From Faecalibacterium sp. I3-3-33 (GTDB lineage: Bacteria; Bacillota; Clostridia; Oscillospirales; Ruminococcaceae), in the NCBI RefSeq assembly GCF_023347295.1, contig NZ_CP094469.1, positions 1,178,001 to 1,242,000 of the forward strand: a stretch of 64,000 bases of DNA. The letters are read 5' to 3'. A program made the translations under genes and the position numbers. Position 1 is the first letter of the stretch, and every line of letters begins with the position of its first letter. The notes under the pieces are model-generated. The model was not told the DNA's origin. It made no database searches and saw only the letters and a program-made list of their open reading frames with translations. Shown piece after piece: positions 34,290-44,383 of the stretch.

Positions 34290-34930
34290 TTGGCTTTATA
34301 GCAATATAGACAAAAAACGAGCGAAAATCCGAAAAAAGTGACACCAGGCATAAACATAGGTCTTTCGATGACATTATCATTCTTCGAGCCTTGCAGGATG
34401 ATGAAAATATCATCCGGGGCTGAAATCGGTCGTAAAGATAAGGGTGTACGGCTCATAAGGACGCTACGGTAAAGAGCTGTTTATACCAGAGTACACAGAA
34501 GGGGAAAAGACAGCGAAAATGCCGAAAAGTGTTGGTGCTACGGCATATTTCGAGGCTTTGTGGAGTCTGGAACAAATGAAGCGGTTACTGTTGCGGGGCT
34601 ATGAGCCGAAAATGAGGCTCACGGATGATTGTTACAGTAAGGTGATATTTAGTCCAGAGTGTACCGAGATGAAGAAAATGAGAAATCACCGATAGTAAAA
34701 GAACCTCTGCGCCGATGAGATTCTCACACGGGCGAGTGTGAGCAAAGGTTTGGTGAGCGGTTGGCGCAGATAGTGCCATCAGGGATAAAGACGGGAGTTA
34801 CTGTGGCAATGATTTGTCGCAGAAACGTTCATTGCAGCGGTACAGTACATAGCATCAGTGTGGCTCACACTGATGAGGACGATTAGTGGAGCTTTATAAG
34901 GAAAAACGGCTCAGACTCTTGGAGAATGAA
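34290..34930 (+). ncRNA. Long hairpin-rich non-coding region, possible structured RNA
   Basis: A 685-bp gap with no coding capacity but many short perfect stems. GGATGAT/ATCATCC is at 34397-34416. TTACTGT/ACAGTAA (34585-34591, 34634-34640) encloses GAGCC/GGCTC (34603-34620). GGTGAT/ATCACC is at 34641-34690. TCTGCGCC/GGCGCAGA (34706-34770) encloses CTCACAC/GTGTGAG (34723-34742). GCAATGA/TCATTGC is at 34806-34835. CATCAGTGTG/CACACTGATG is at 34853-34875. GCGAAAAT-CCGAAAA-AGTG occurs twice (near 34322 and 34515). This could be a large structured RNA or leader of the downstream capsule genes. The family is unknown and the transcribed strand is assumed. Confidence 0.45.
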
Positions 34931-34962
34931 TCTGGACTGTTTTAGTGGAGGGAATAAGCAAA

Positions 34963-35990
34963 GTGAATGTTATTGAAATAAAAAATGGGGTTCAAGTTAA
35001 TAAAGAATTTGATAAAGTGAAGGTTCAAGGATTTTTTCAGACATCAGAAATGCTGGAAAATGTATTGGGCTTCAGATATTTACTAAAATGCCAGACAAAG
35101 GTACGGTCTTTTGTATTGCAAGAAGAAAACACGGATCTGGTTCTGATACACACAAGAATAAAAATGGAGTATGTTATCTGCTTGGAAGTCTTGAGTGCTT
35201 TGACTATGTGGATTGTATTTATGGCGATATTTCTCTTCAAAAGCTAACAGAAGCATTTGAGACGTTCTTTGATTTTCTCAAGAGAAACAGCATTCATGTG
35301 TTTTGTGTGAGATTTATTGATGCGAAATCCAAAACCTATGCAGCAATAAAATCAATTGTGGAAGAACGAGAGCTTCTTTCGGAAGCCGATGTTGAAAATG
35401 TTGCGGTGCAGTTGGAAGAAGAAACATATGATAACTATTTCTCTTCTTTGACAAAGCACGCAAAGCAGAATATTAGAACGGCGTACAACCGCATGTCAAC
35501 AGATCAAAAGGTCTATGAATGTAAATTTTATGTGGGGGGGGGTACAGAAAAACGGCAGTTGCATAAAAAGTGCATGAAAGTATATCAAGGTAGACTTCAA
35601 AGTAGATATGGAACAGGCTTGTCAACGCAAATCGGACATTATGCTGATTATGTATCAAAGGGAGTTGTTAAGGAGCGTGGGACAGTTTGTGCGCTGCTAA
35701 TTGACGGAGAGGTAGCGGCATTTTTAGAGGGATTTATAGATAAGGGCTCTATCCTGGTACCGCGCCTTGCGATAAACGAAAAGTATAGACGATACAGTCC
35801 TGGACTGATTTGGTGTAATGAAATTATTAAAGAGTGTTACCATTCGGAAAAAATCCGGTGCTTAAACCTGTTGAGAGGAACAGAAAAATACAAGTATGAT
35901 CTTGGCGGAAAAACCTATATAACAAAGAATTTGGAAATTGATTTGAGAGGGATCTATAACGATGAAGCGGAAACTGGAGTATCTTCTTAA
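34963..35990 (+). pseudogene. GNAT/FemAB-like acyltransferase gene with a frameshift and a G9 tract
   Basis: GTG 34963 behind GGAGGG begins a frame (reading GFFQTSEMLE near residue 30) that continues correctly only in the -1 frame, from about 35060-35088 onward. The second frame runs 300 codons to 35990. It contains blocks typical of CelD/BioF2-like GNAT proteins (LGSLECFDYVD, LTKHAKQNIRTAYNRM, LNLLRGTEKYKYDLGG). The internal ATG (35088) has no ribosome binding site. A run of nine G (35534-35542) lies mid-gene, a slippage-prone site. Intact, it would transfer an acyl or aminoacyl group to the polysaccharide. It may be decayed, phase-variable or a sequence error. It overlaps the next gene by 29 bp. 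Confidence 0.6.
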
Positions 35991-37116
35991 ACATACGCCG
36001 TGGCTTATGAGTTTTTTTATAGGGGCGGGTAGCGCAGTTTTGAAATTTATTGGCCTATTCGTAAAAGTTGACGAAAAAATGATTCTATTTGTTTCGTTCA
36101 GCGGAAAACAATATAATGATTCGCCTAGGGCCATCTACGAGTATATGAGGAATACAAAGGATGGAGAAGGCTATCACTATGTATGGGCGTTTGAACATCC
36201 AGAAGATTTTCCGCAGCTGACGTGTGATAAAGTAAAAATAGATACGCCAAAGTACTTTATTACCACGTTGAAAGCTAAATATTGGGTTGCAAGTGTAAAT
36301 ATTGAACGGGGATTGAAATATAAGAAGAAATCCCAGATTTATATGAACACATGGCATGGCCCGGCAATCAATTTAATGGGTAATGCGGTCGAAGGACGAA
36401 ATGATTTCAACTGGGATCATATCGACTATTTCTGCATATCTGGCAGATACGAGGAGCCGATTATTACACGGGACTTTAGAGTTCTTCCGGAGAATCTTTT
36501 GTTATCTGGGCTGCCGCGAAATGATGCGCTTTATTCGTGCACAGAAGAAAAGAAAAAAGAGCTGAGGAAACAATTTGGTATTCCGGAGAATAAAAGAGTG
36601 ATTTTGTATGCGCCGACGTGGAGGGAATCTACGGATGGCGGCAAGACCTGTAACCTGAAGCCTCCCATCAACCTGGAAAAGTGGGAGAATGAATTGGGCA
36701 ATAATTATGTCCTCATTATTCGGGCTCATGTGAATACTAGACAGATGCTCGGCATTCGCTTTAATGATTTTGTTCGAGATGGATCGGATTATCCCGTAGT
36801 AAATGATTTGTTAATGGTAGCAGATTACCTCATTTCGGACTACTCCAGTATTATCATGGATTACTGCATTCTGGGGAGACCGATTGTGTGCTTTGGGTAT
36901 GACTTTGAAGATTACAATAAGGCTCGCGGTGGATTCTACTTCGACTTGGATAAGGAAATTCCATCAGGAATTTGTCATACAGAGGACGAGGTTCTCAGCT
37001 ATATCCTAAACGCGGATTACGATTTGGAAAGCCAAAAGGCAAAGGCGTTTAGAGACCGTCATATTGAAGTCGGTGGTCATGCGACTGAAATCTGTACGAA
37101 AAAACTTTTGAAATAA
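35962..37116 (+). CDS. CDP-glycerol glycerophosphotransferase-family protein (TagB/TagF-like)
   Basis: Adds glycerol-phosphate (or a related polyol phosphate) to a membrane-bound acceptor from a CDP-activated donor. The 384-residue protein has family blocks NTWHGPAINLMG (histidine for catalysis), SGLPRNDALY, ILYAPTWRE and SDYSSIIMDY. It is near the cytidylyltransferase at 38.2 kb, which could supply the donor. It therefore probably decorates the capsule repeat with glycerol-phosphate, or acts in a teichoic-acid-like polymer. Confidence 0.88.
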   Translation: MKRKLEYLLKHTPWLMSFFIGAGSAVLKFIGLFVKVDEKMILFVSFSGKQYNDSPRAIYEYMRNTKDGEGYHYVWAFEHPEDFPQLTCDKVKIDTPKYFITTLKAKYWVASVNIERGLKYKKKSQIYMNTWHGPAINLMGNAVEGRNDFNWDHIDYFCISGRYEEPIITRDFRVLPENLLLSGLPRNDALYSCTEEKKKELRKQFGIPENKRVILYAPTWRESTDGGKTCNLKPPINLEKWENELGNNYVLIIRAHVNTRQMLGIRFNDFVRDGSDYPVVNDLLMVADYLISDYSSIIMDYCILGRPIVCFGYDFEDYNKARGGFYFDLDKEIPSGICHTEDEVLSYILNADYDLESQKAKAFRDRHIEVGGHATEICTKKLLK

Positions 37117-37133
37117 GATAGGTGGGGATATTA

Positions 37134-38207
37134 ATGCTTAATTTTACAGTTGGTCCGGTAATGTCGGATGATGCAGTGCGCTCTATTGGGGCTGAACAGG
37201 TTCCGTACTTTAGAACCCCTGAGTTTTCGACCATCATGATTGAAAACGAGAATCTGATGAAAAAATTTGCAAAGGCAGAAGATGATGCCAGAGTAGTGTT
37301 TATTACTGGGTCTGGAACGGCATCTATGGAAGCCACTGTTATGAATGTCTTTGACAAGACGGACAAGGTCTTGGTTGTAAATGGCGGTAGCTTTGGACAA
37401 CGCTTTGTGGAACTGTGTCAAATTCATGAAATCCCCTATGAGGAGATTTGCTTGGAGCCGGGTAAGGCGTTAAATAGAGAGCAGCTGGCTTTATACGATG
37501 GCAAGGGCTTTACAGGTTTCCTAGTTAATGTTCATGAAACATCGACGGGTGTTCACTACGACATGGAAATGATCAGTGAGTTCTGCAAGAAAAATGGAAT
37601 CTTTCTGGTTGTTGACGCTATCAGCTCATTCCTGGCGGACGAGTTTGAGATGAAGCGATTGGGCGTTCAGGTGATGATTACGGGATCCCAGAAAGCATTG
37701 GCTTGCCCTCCGGGCGTATCAGTAATTGTTTTGTCGAGTGAGGCTGTCAAACGGGTAGAGAACCGTGAAGTGAAGTGTATGTATCTTAACCTGAAATCTG
37801 CGCTAAAGAATGGTGAACGGGGGCAGACGCCTTTCACACCAGCGGTTGGAACGCTTCGGCAGATTAATGTTCGGTTGAAGGAAATCGAAGCCGCAGGTGG
37901 CGTTGAGAGCGAAACCAAGAAGATTTCTGAACTTGCCCGGGATTTTAGACAAAAAATCAAGGGACTTCCGTTTGAAATCGTATCGGAATCGATGTCTAAT
38001 GCGGTAACGCCGTTACATCCTTTGAATGTTTCGGCTTACGATGTTTTTACAACACTTAAGGATGAGTATGGTATCTGGATTTGCCCCAATGGCGGTGAAA
38101 TGAAGGAAACCATTTTCCGTGTGGGCCATATTGGTGCGTTAACAAAAGAGGACAATACTACGCTTGTGAATGCATTTAAGGATTTGCAAAAGCGTGGACT
38201 TCTTTGA
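37134..38207 (+). CDS. Class V PLP-dependent aminotransferase
   Basis: A 357-residue fold-type I aminotransferase of the serine-pyruvate/2-aminoethylphosphonate type. It starts [11 protein letters not shown], has GSGTASMEA near 60 (phosphate binding), VVDAISSF (Asp for the PLP nitrogen) and [11 protein letters not shown] with the PLP lysine at about 185. The ATG at 37134 follows GGTGGGGA. It lies between the glycerophosphotransferase and the cytidylyltransferase-dehydrogenase fusion, so it may make an aminated alcohol or phosphonate that is CDP-activated and put on the glycan. The exact substrate is unknown. Confidence 0.85.
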   Translation: MLNFTVGPVMSDDAVRSIGAEQVPYFRTPEFSTIMIENENLMKKFAKAEDDARVVFITGSGTASMEATVMNVFDKTDKVLVVNGGSFGQRFVELCQIHEIPYEEICLEPGKALNREQLALYDGKGFTGFLVNVHETSTGVHYDMEMISEFCKKNGIFLVVDAISSFLADEFEMKRLGVQVMITGSQKALACPPGVSVIVLSSEAVKRVENREVKCMYLNLKSALKNGERGQTPFTPAVGTLRQINVRLKEIEAAGGVESETKKISELARDFRQKIKGLPFEIVSESMSNAVTPLHPLNVSAYDVFTTLKDEYGIWICPNGGEMKETIFRVGHIGALTKEDNTTLVNAFKDLQKRGLL

Positions 38208-38228
38208 TTGTGTGGAGGGAAGCAAGAT

Positions 38229-39569
38229 ATGGTAAAAGTGATTACATATGGTACCTATGACTTGCTTCACTATGGTCATATTAAGCTATTGGAACGCGCA
38301 AAAGCACTGGGCGATTATTTAATTGTAGGTGTTACGGCAGATGATTTTGATAAAACTCGCGGAAAAATCAATGTGCAGCAGTCATTGATGGAGCGCATTG
38401 AGGCAGTACGTGCTACAGGGCTTGCGGATAAGATCATTGTGGAGGAATATGAGGGTCAAAAGATAGATGACATTCGCAGGTACGGTGTAGATATTTTCAC
38501 GGTTGGCTCTGATTGGGTTGGGAAGTTTGACTATCTGAATGACTATTGTAAGGTAGTATATCTTCCGAGAACCGAGGGGATTTCTAGTTCTGAAATTAGA
38601 GCAGAGAAGAGAAAAATTAGACTGGGGCTTGTTGGAGAAGACCCTTTATTGCTCAAGCATTTAAACGAGTCTGTTTTTGTCAACGGTGTTGAGGTGACTG
38701 CAGTATATTCGGAAAATGCAGAAATTCTGAAAGAAGTAGATGGGAGAATCGAAAACTGCAAAACCTTTGAGGCACTTTTGGGAAAGTGTGATGCAGTCTA
38801 TCTGGTTAGTGTTCCACAACAGCATGAGGAGCAGATACGTAAAGCAATAGCTGCAGGTAAGCATGTTCTAGTAGAATCACCGATAGCAACTAATCCGGAA
38901 ATAGTAAGGGAACTTTTCGAATCGGCTAGGCAACATCAGGTTATTCTTATGGAGTCAATCAAAACTGCGTATGCTACTGCGTATGATCGACTCCTTCTAC
39001 TAATAAAAAGTGGAAAAATTGGGCAGGTGGTATCAATAGATTCGGTCTGTACCAGTCTAAGGGAAAAGGCACCAACCCTAGAAGAACAGAATCATGTTTG
39101 GTCAGGATTTGAGGCTTGGATGCCAACGGCACTGCTCCCAATTTATCAGTTGCTGGGTACGAATGACTGTACGGAACAATTTGTTTCAAGTTTTTATGAT
39201 CAGCAACATCATTATGACAGGTTTACCCAGATGAATTTGATTTATCCCAATGCTGTGGCAACAGCTAGGGTTGGTATGGGCGTAAAGGCAGAGGGGCAGC
39301 TTATTATCTCGGGAACAAAAGGCTATGTATATGTTCCTGCTCCTTGGTGGAAAACAGATTATTTTGAAGTTAGATTTGAGAATCAAACGGACAATAAGCG
39401 ATATTTTTACCAACTGGAAGGTGAGGGCATCCGCTACGAAATAGCAGCTTTTATACGAGCAATCAACAGCGTGGTAAATGTCAGCAGCATAGAAGAAGAT
39501 GTTTCAATAAAAATTGCTGATGCGTTTGACAAATACAGAAAAGGTGAGAACCTCGTAAGAATAGGATGA
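38229..39569 (+). CDS. Fusion of glycerol-3-phosphate-type cytidylyltransferase and Gfo/Idh/MocA oxidoreductase
   Basis: A 446-residue two-domain protein. Residues 1-135 are a TagD-like nucleotidyltransferase: GTYDLLHYGHIKLLERAK with the HxGH site, and the C-terminal RTEGISSS-xIR block. Residues 136-445 are a Rossmann oxidoreductase (IRLGLVGEDPLL at the start, HVLVESPIATNPE near 220). It would make CDP-glycerol or a CDP-linked relative and oxidise or reduce a linked substrate. It lies directly after the aminotransferase. The ATG at 38229 follows TGGAGGGA. The fused order suggests channelled synthesis of an unusual CDP-polyol. Confidence 0.85.
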   Translation: MVKVITYGTYDLLHYGHIKLLERAKALGDYLIVGVTADDFDKTRGKINVQQSLMERIEAVRATGLADKIIVEEYEGQKIDDIRRYGVDIFTVGSDWVGKFDYLNDYCKVVYLPRTEGISSSEIRAEKRKIRLGLVGEDPLLLKHLNESVFVNGVEVTAVYSENAEILKEVDGRIENCKTFEALLGKCDAVYLVSVPQQHEEQIRKAIAAGKHVLVESPIATNPEIVRELFESARQHQVILMESIKTAYATAYDRLLLLIKSGKIGQVVSIDSVCTSLREKAPTLEEQNHVWSGFEAWMPTALLPIYQLLGTNDCTEQFVSSFYDQQHHYDRFTQMNLIYPNAVATARVGMGVKAEGQLIISGTKGYVYVPAPWWKTDYFEVRFENQTDNKRYFYQLEGEGIRYEIAAFIRAINSVVNVSSIEEDVSIKIADAFDKYRKGENLVRIG

Positions 39570-39633
39570 TGACATGTGTTCACTAGTCATCTACCAACGC
39601 CTAGTGCCGTTTACGTTGTAATGGAGAAATTGA

Positions 39634-40809
39634 ATGAAAGTATTGATGTGGATGGATGGCAGCTTTGACAGAAGAACGCCATCAGAACACTTGTTGGTAG
39701 CCATAGTTCAGGCACTATACGCTAATGGTCATACCGTACATATTATTCAACAGAATACGGGGGGACCACTCGATGTCCTGCCAAAGGAACTTGTCGATCT
39801 CGGTGTAACAACGGACTGCGTGCCGTGTCAAATGGCAGCCAAAGGAAATCTGACCGGAAGGTACCTGGCAGGATTGGGGTATATTTGGCGCTGCCGTAAA
39901 GCGATTTGGAAACACAGAGATTGTGAGGCTGTTTTTAGTCAATCAAGTAATGCCGCAGGAGTTATGGCATTTATGGTTAAGCGATTATTGCCAAAGGCAA
40001 GACTAACCTACAATGTGCAGGATATCTTTCCGGAAAATGCCGCCTATATCGGTAGTGCGAAAGGAATAGTGTATAAGATTCTTTCTGCAGAGCAACGATA
40101 TGCCTACCGTCATGCGGATCAAATAATCACAATTTCGGAAGATATGAAAGAGTTGCTGATTGAAAAAGGCGCAGATTCGCAAAAAACTGAGGTTGTGTAT
40201 AACTGGAGCTACACTGATAGTTTGTACCGTTATGAAGACGTATATAGCGAAAAAATAGCGAAGTTTTTATCTACGGATAAGTTTAATGTTGTTTATGCAG
40301 GCAACATTGGAACTATGCAGAATGTAGATGTGGTAGTAGAAACCGCAAAACTTATGCAGGATGAAGAAGACGTTCACTTTCATATTTTTGGAGATGGCAT
40401 GTATAAGGAACGGCTTCAACACGAAGCAGAAGGGTTAAGCAATATTTCTTTCTGGCCGATGCAGCCGTCAGAGTTGGCTCCTAGCATTTATGCTATGGCA
40501 GATGTAAATGTGATTCCTCTTGCACCCAATATTTACCGAACTGCTCTGCCAAGTAAAACAGCAACATGTATAGCATGCGGTAAACCAATCGTGTTTTGTA
40601 TTGGTCGAGAATCTAAATTACTTAATATACTTGAACAAAATGGGTTGTGTGCTTTTGTACCAAGTGATGATGCAAAATGTCTTGCTGAATCGGTCTTAAA
40701 CTTAAAGAAGAGTTTGAAGGACAGAACATTTTTGGATGAAAAGTTCCATCAGTACTTTGAAAGAGAAAAGAATTCGAATGAATATTCACGACTTATTACT
40801 GGAGCATAA
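39634..40809 (+). CDS. Glycosyltransferase, GT4-like
   Basis: A 391-residue GT-B fold enzyme with NVQDIFPENAAYIG near 130, as in WbuB-type fucosamine transferases, and the sugar-nucleotide-binding region VVYAGNIGTMQN plus HIFGDGMYKE. The usual EX7E glutamates are replaced by a PSKTATCIACGKPIV stretch. Similarity to WbuB and the presence of FucNAc genes make transfer of L-FucNAc plausible. It is the first of three consecutive glycosyltransferases. Confidence 0.85.
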   Translation: MKVLMWMDGSFDRRTPSEHLLVAIVQALYANGHTVHIIQQNTGGPLDVLPKELVDLGVTTDCVPCQMAAKGNLTGRYLAGLGYIWRCRKAIWKHRDCEAVFSQSSNAAGVMAFMVKRLLPKARLTYNVQDIFPENAAYIGSAKGIVYKILSAEQRYAYRHADQIITISEDMKELLIEKGADSQKTEVVYNWSYTDSLYRYEDVYSEKIAKFLSTDKFNVVYAGNIGTMQNVDVVVETAKLMQDEEDVHFHIFGDGMYKERLQHEAEGLSNISFWPMQPSELAPSIYAMADVNVIPLAPNIYRTALPSKTATCIACGKPIVFCIGRESKLLNILEQNGLCAFVPSDDAKCLAESVLNLKKSLKDRTFLDEKFHQYFEREKNSNEYSRLITGA

Positions 40810-40811
40810 CA

Positions 40812-42032
40812 ATGAAAAATAAAGAACAGGATATTGTATGTTTGACAGGTCTGTTTCCTGAAGAATATGTAGATGAGATTAATAAGTATTCTTTGACCGG
40901 TGTACAAAATGCAGCAAATAAGCTCCAGTGGGGAATTGTTAAAGGGCTAGATGGATTGGGCGAAAACGTTACAATTTTTAATTCAATCTATGTTGGTTCG
41001 TATCCTAGACTGTATCGTAAAATAATGATTCCGACATTTCACTTTGGTCACGGATCGGAGAAGAATGACATAAATATTGGATTCATTAATATTGCAGGAA
41101 TAAAGGTTCTTAGTCGATATTACACGGTTAAAAGAGAGTTGGATAAATGGGCATCGGTAGACTCTGGTAGAGAAAAAGTGCTTCTGATTTATGCAATGAC
41201 AACTCCATTTGCCCAGTTGGCGGGATATATAAAAAGAAAGTATAGCAGTATTAAGGTTATATATATTATACCGGACTTGCCGATGTACATGAACGTGACA
41301 AAAGTACAGGAAAGCGCGGTTTACAGAACAAGGAAAAAAATTGAGGAATTCTTATTCCATAGATCACTAAAGAATGTTGATGGATATGTTCTCCTGACAG
41401 ATAGCATGAAGGAATGGTTTACAACAGATATCAATTATACAGTAGTTGAAGGCATGGCAACTATAGATAATACGATTGACGTTGACGATATCAAGAAGAA
41501 AAAACAAATCTTGTATGCTGGTGGAATAAAAAGGGAATATGGAGTCATTGATCTTGTTAGTGCATTTTCTCAAATTGATGACCCGGAGTGGGAACTGGTG
41601 ATTTATGGTGATGGTACAGATATGGAATCCGTTTGCGAGTATGCGAAGAGGGATGTGCGTATTAAAATAATGGGATCTGCGCCGAATGCAGTTGTTATGA
41701 AACATCAGCGAGAAGCCGCACTCCTTATAAACCCACGCAAAAACCAGGAAATGGCGAAATATAGTTTCCCTTCGAAGACATTAGAGTATATGTTGTCAGG
41801 AACTCCAATGTTAGGTTATAAGTTGGCGGGGATACCAGAAGAATATTATGACAATATGTTTGTTATTCAAGATTCTGAAAATGGGATGGAAGAAGCATTA
41901 AGAAAGGCCATGGATTTGCCTGAAACTGAAAGGATAAAAATGGGGGAAAAGGCTAAACATTTTGTGGTCAAAGAAAAAAACCCCGAAAAGCAGTGCCAAA
42001 AAATATTGGAGCTAATAGGCAGATTGGAATAA
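40812..42032 (+). CDS. Glycosyltransferase (GT-B fold)
   Basis: A 406-residue enzyme with an acceptor-side N-terminal half (IIPDLPMYMN near 155). The donor-side C-terminal half has ILYAGGIKREYGVIDL, LVIYGDGTDME and SFPSKTLEYMLSGTP. It starts 2 bp after the previous gene's stop and ends 4 bp before the next, indicating one operon. Sugar and linkage are unknown. Confidence 0.85.
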   Translation: MKNKEQDIVCLTGLFPEEYVDEINKYSLTGVQNAANKLQWGIVKGLDGLGENVTIFNSIYVGSYPRLYRKIMIPTFHFGHGSEKNDINIGFINIAGIKVLSRYYTVKRELDKWASVDSGREKVLLIYAMTTPFAQLAGYIKRKYSSIKVIYIIPDLPMYMNVTKVQESAVYRTRKKIEEFLFHRSLKNVDGYVLLTDSMKEWFTTDINYTVVEGMATIDNTIDVDDIKKKKQILYAGGIKREYGVIDLVSAFSQIDDPEWELVIYGDGTDMESVCEYAKRDVRIKIMGSAPNAVVMKHQREAALLINPRKNQEMAKYSFPSKTLEYMLSGTPMLGYKLAGIPEEYYDNMFVIQDSENGMEEALRKAMDLPETERIKMGEKAKHFVVKEKNPEKQCQKILELIGRLE

Positions 42033-42036
42033 TGAT

Positions 42037-43125
42037 ATGAGAATTTGTTTTGTAATAGGCGCTATGAACTATAGTGGCGCAGAAAAAGTCCTTTCAATTG
42101 TGATGGGAGAATTGGCTAAAAAAGGGAATGAGGTTGCAGTCATTCTCCTCGAGCAGCCTTATGAGGTAAGGGAAACTGTTGATTCAATAAAGACATTTGG
42201 AGCAAAGGCAACGGGAAATAGAATAAGCAGATTACTCAAAAGATGGAAATATATTGAGAAGAATGTTCATGAAATCGAGCCAGATATAGTTGTCTCCTTT
42301 GGGTCGGTCTGCAATGTGAACACAATTATGAGTCTTTTGAAATCAGATATTCCGCTTGTCGTTTGTGAGAGAAACGATCCCGTGTTTGACCCGAGAACAA
42401 AAAAAGAACGGTTGGAACGTGATATATTGTACCGTTTTGCAGACGCATATGTTTTTCAAACAAATACTATTGCAGATTACTTCAAATCGATTTGTGGAGA
42501 AAAACCGGTTGGTATTATTCCAAACCCAATTATTGACAGCGGAGTGCGCTGGGATATTAATAATCATGAAAAAGTGATTTCAACAGTAGCGCGCTTAGAT
42601 GATTTTCAAAAGTCACATTATAAAATGATGAAGGCTTTTGAACTGTTTCATGCGAAGAATCCTGAGTACTGTTTGGAAATATTTGGAGACGGTCCAGATA
42701 AAGTAGGATACCAAGAATATATACATGATAACGGCTTATCGGATTACATTATATTGAAAGGGAAAACTACTAATCCCCAGCGAGCAATAGCAAATTCTAG
42801 CGCGTTTATTCTAACATCGAAGTTCGAAGGTATGCCGAATGCATTGATGGAGGCCATGTCTATTGGTATACCGTGTGTTTCTACCGATTGTGGCGGAGGC
42901 GGCGCATACGCATTGTTTGATATGTGCGGAATTGAAAAATATTTGCTTGAGAAATCGACACCGGAAGGTATCGCAAATGCCCTTTGTAATTTAGTGAATG
43001 ATTCCCAAGCACAGCTTGAACTCTCATCGAATTCTTTACGGATAAATGAGGTGTTAGAGAAGGGAAAGGTGGCGAGGAGATGGCAGGAATTTTTGTCAAA
43101 AGTCGTAGAGACACAAGCCGAATAA
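42037..43125 (+). CDS. Glycosyltransferase, GT4 family
   Basis: A 362-residue retaining GT-B enzyme: N-terminal GAMNYSGAEKV, C-terminal STVARLDDFQKSH and LEIFGDGPD. The EX7E motif lies in SKFEGMPNALMEAMSIGIPCV. The polymerase gene begins 46 bp before its end, in a different frame. Donor and acceptor are unknown; it probably adds one sugar of the capsule repeat. Confidence 0.9.
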   Translation: MRICFVIGAMNYSGAEKVLSIVMGELAKKGNEVAVILLEQPYEVRETVDSIKTFGAKATGNRISRLLKRWKYIEKNVHEIEPDIVVSFGSVCNVNTIMSLLKSDIPLVVCERNDPVFDPRTKKERLERDILYRFADAYVFQTNTIADYFKSICGEKPVGIIPNPIIDSGVRWDINNHEKVISTVARLDDFQKSHYKMMKAFELFHAKNPEYCLEIFGDGPDKVGYQEYIHDNGLSDYIILKGKTTNPQRAIANSSAFILTSKFEGMPNALMEAMSIGIPCVSTDCGGGGAYALFDMCGIEKYLLEKSTPEGIANALCNLVNDSQAQLELSSNSLRINEVLEKGKVARRWQEFLSKVVETQAE

Positions 43126-44276
43126 CATCTGATGATTACATTGTCGGATTGTTTGTCCTTGCAACATTCGTTTTTGAGAATGCCCGGTTTTCAAAGCTGT
43201 TTTCGATAATTCAGGCAGGTTTCTTTTTGTATTTCATTTGGCTACTTTTTACTGAAAAGAAAATGCCATTAAATCCCGTCGTTAAATGGGCGTGCATGGT
43301 TGCTGGATTTGCTATTATTTTATTGACTTTTCACGATAGACCATCGGTAGAAACTGCCACAATTTCACTTATTAAGAATTGTTTGAAGGCACTTTGTATA
43401 TCGTTATATTTATTTAAAAGAAAAACTCCGGTGCCTCTTATTTCTAGCATTGCTTTCAGTGGGATTATATGCGGAGCAGAGTTGCTGGCAGGATTTCTCA
43501 GTAGTTCATTGTCATTTACAGAGTTAAAATATGCAACCAATAGTCGGATTGGCGCAGATATTGCGGGTGGCAATGTCAATATAGTTGCAATGAATATGTG
43601 TTTTGCTTTTTCAGCGTGGCTGTATTTGATTAGAAGTCAAAAGAAGCTATGGATTCAAAGAGTGTTCTATGGTTGCTTGATATTTATTGCAGGTACAGCA
43701 CTGCTAACAGGAACAAGAAAAATCCTGCCTTTTTTTGTTATTACTTTTTTTATGGCAAACAGCGATATGAAATTCAAGTATAAGCTTATTACCTTTATCG
43801 GTATTGTTGGCTTATACTTAGCCTTAATGAACATAGAACCCCTTTATTTTCTGGTTGGACATAAAATCGATTTTTTTAATACTAGTAAAGCGTATAGTAT
43901 GTATAAAGGATCGGATAGTGATCGACTTATGCTTGCATTGGGCGCAATTGACCTTTTTACTAATCATCCATTTGGCTTGGGATTTGGAAATGTTGTAAAT
44001 TATCTTGGTGTCTATGCTCACAATAATTACGCTGAGGTTTTAGCATCAGCCGGGATTTTTGGATTTATATTATATTATGGCTTGTACTTTTGGGGACTTC
44101 ATACTTCGTACCGAAATAGACATGATGCAATCAGTAGATACTGTCTCTTAACTTTGGTTGGACTAATGGTTATTGAGTTTGGCCAGGTTACCTATCTTTA
44201 CTCACTTCCCTTTTTCTTTTTTCCAATATTATGTGCGGTGTCTATTAAGGATTTAGATGCTTCTAGCATGGTATAA
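43080..44276 (+). CDS. Wzy-type O-antigen/capsule polymerase
   Basis: A 398-residue integral membrane protein with about ten hydrophobic segments and a large extracytoplasmic loop. That loop ends in the family-like stretch NHPFGLGFGNVVNYLGVYAHNNYAEVL (H-N-N near the end of the loop). It polymerises lipid-linked repeats in the Wzx/Wzy route. GCGAGGAG precedes the ATG inside the previous gene. Wzy proteins diverge strongly, so the call rests on topology, the loop and context. Confidence 0.8.
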   Translation: MAGIFVKSRRDTSRITSDDYIVGLFVLATFVFENARFSKLFSIIQAGFFLYFIWLLFTEKKMPLNPVVKWACMVAGFAIILLTFHDRPSVETATISLIKNCLKALCISLYLFKRKTPVPLISSIAFSGIICGAELLAGFLSSSLSFTELKYATNSRIGADIAGGNVNIVAMNMCFAFSAWLYLIRSQKKLWIQRVFYGCLIFIAGTALLTGTRKILPFFVITFFMANSDMKFKYKLITFIGIVGLYLALMNIEPLYFLVGHKIDFFNTSKAYSMYKGSDSDRLMLALGAIDLFTNHPFGLGFGNVVNYLGVYAHNNYAEVLASAGIFGFILYYGLYFWGLHTSYRNRHDAISRYCLLTLVGLMVIEFGQVTYLYSLPFFFFPILCAVSIKDLDASSMV

Positions 44277-44383
44277 GAGGAGGAAGTAATAGTTGATTAG
44301 AACGACAATTCGTGATACGACAGTTGTACACACAGGTGCCTAAACATTAGGGTGGCTCATATAGAAGGGAGTTGAGCTTTTAT

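Noticed and set aside
34121..34456. A 111-codon minus-strand frame at the end of the phosphotransferase gene
   Set aside because: It overlaps the real gene, and its start lies in the hairpin-rich non-coding tract with no ribosome binding site.
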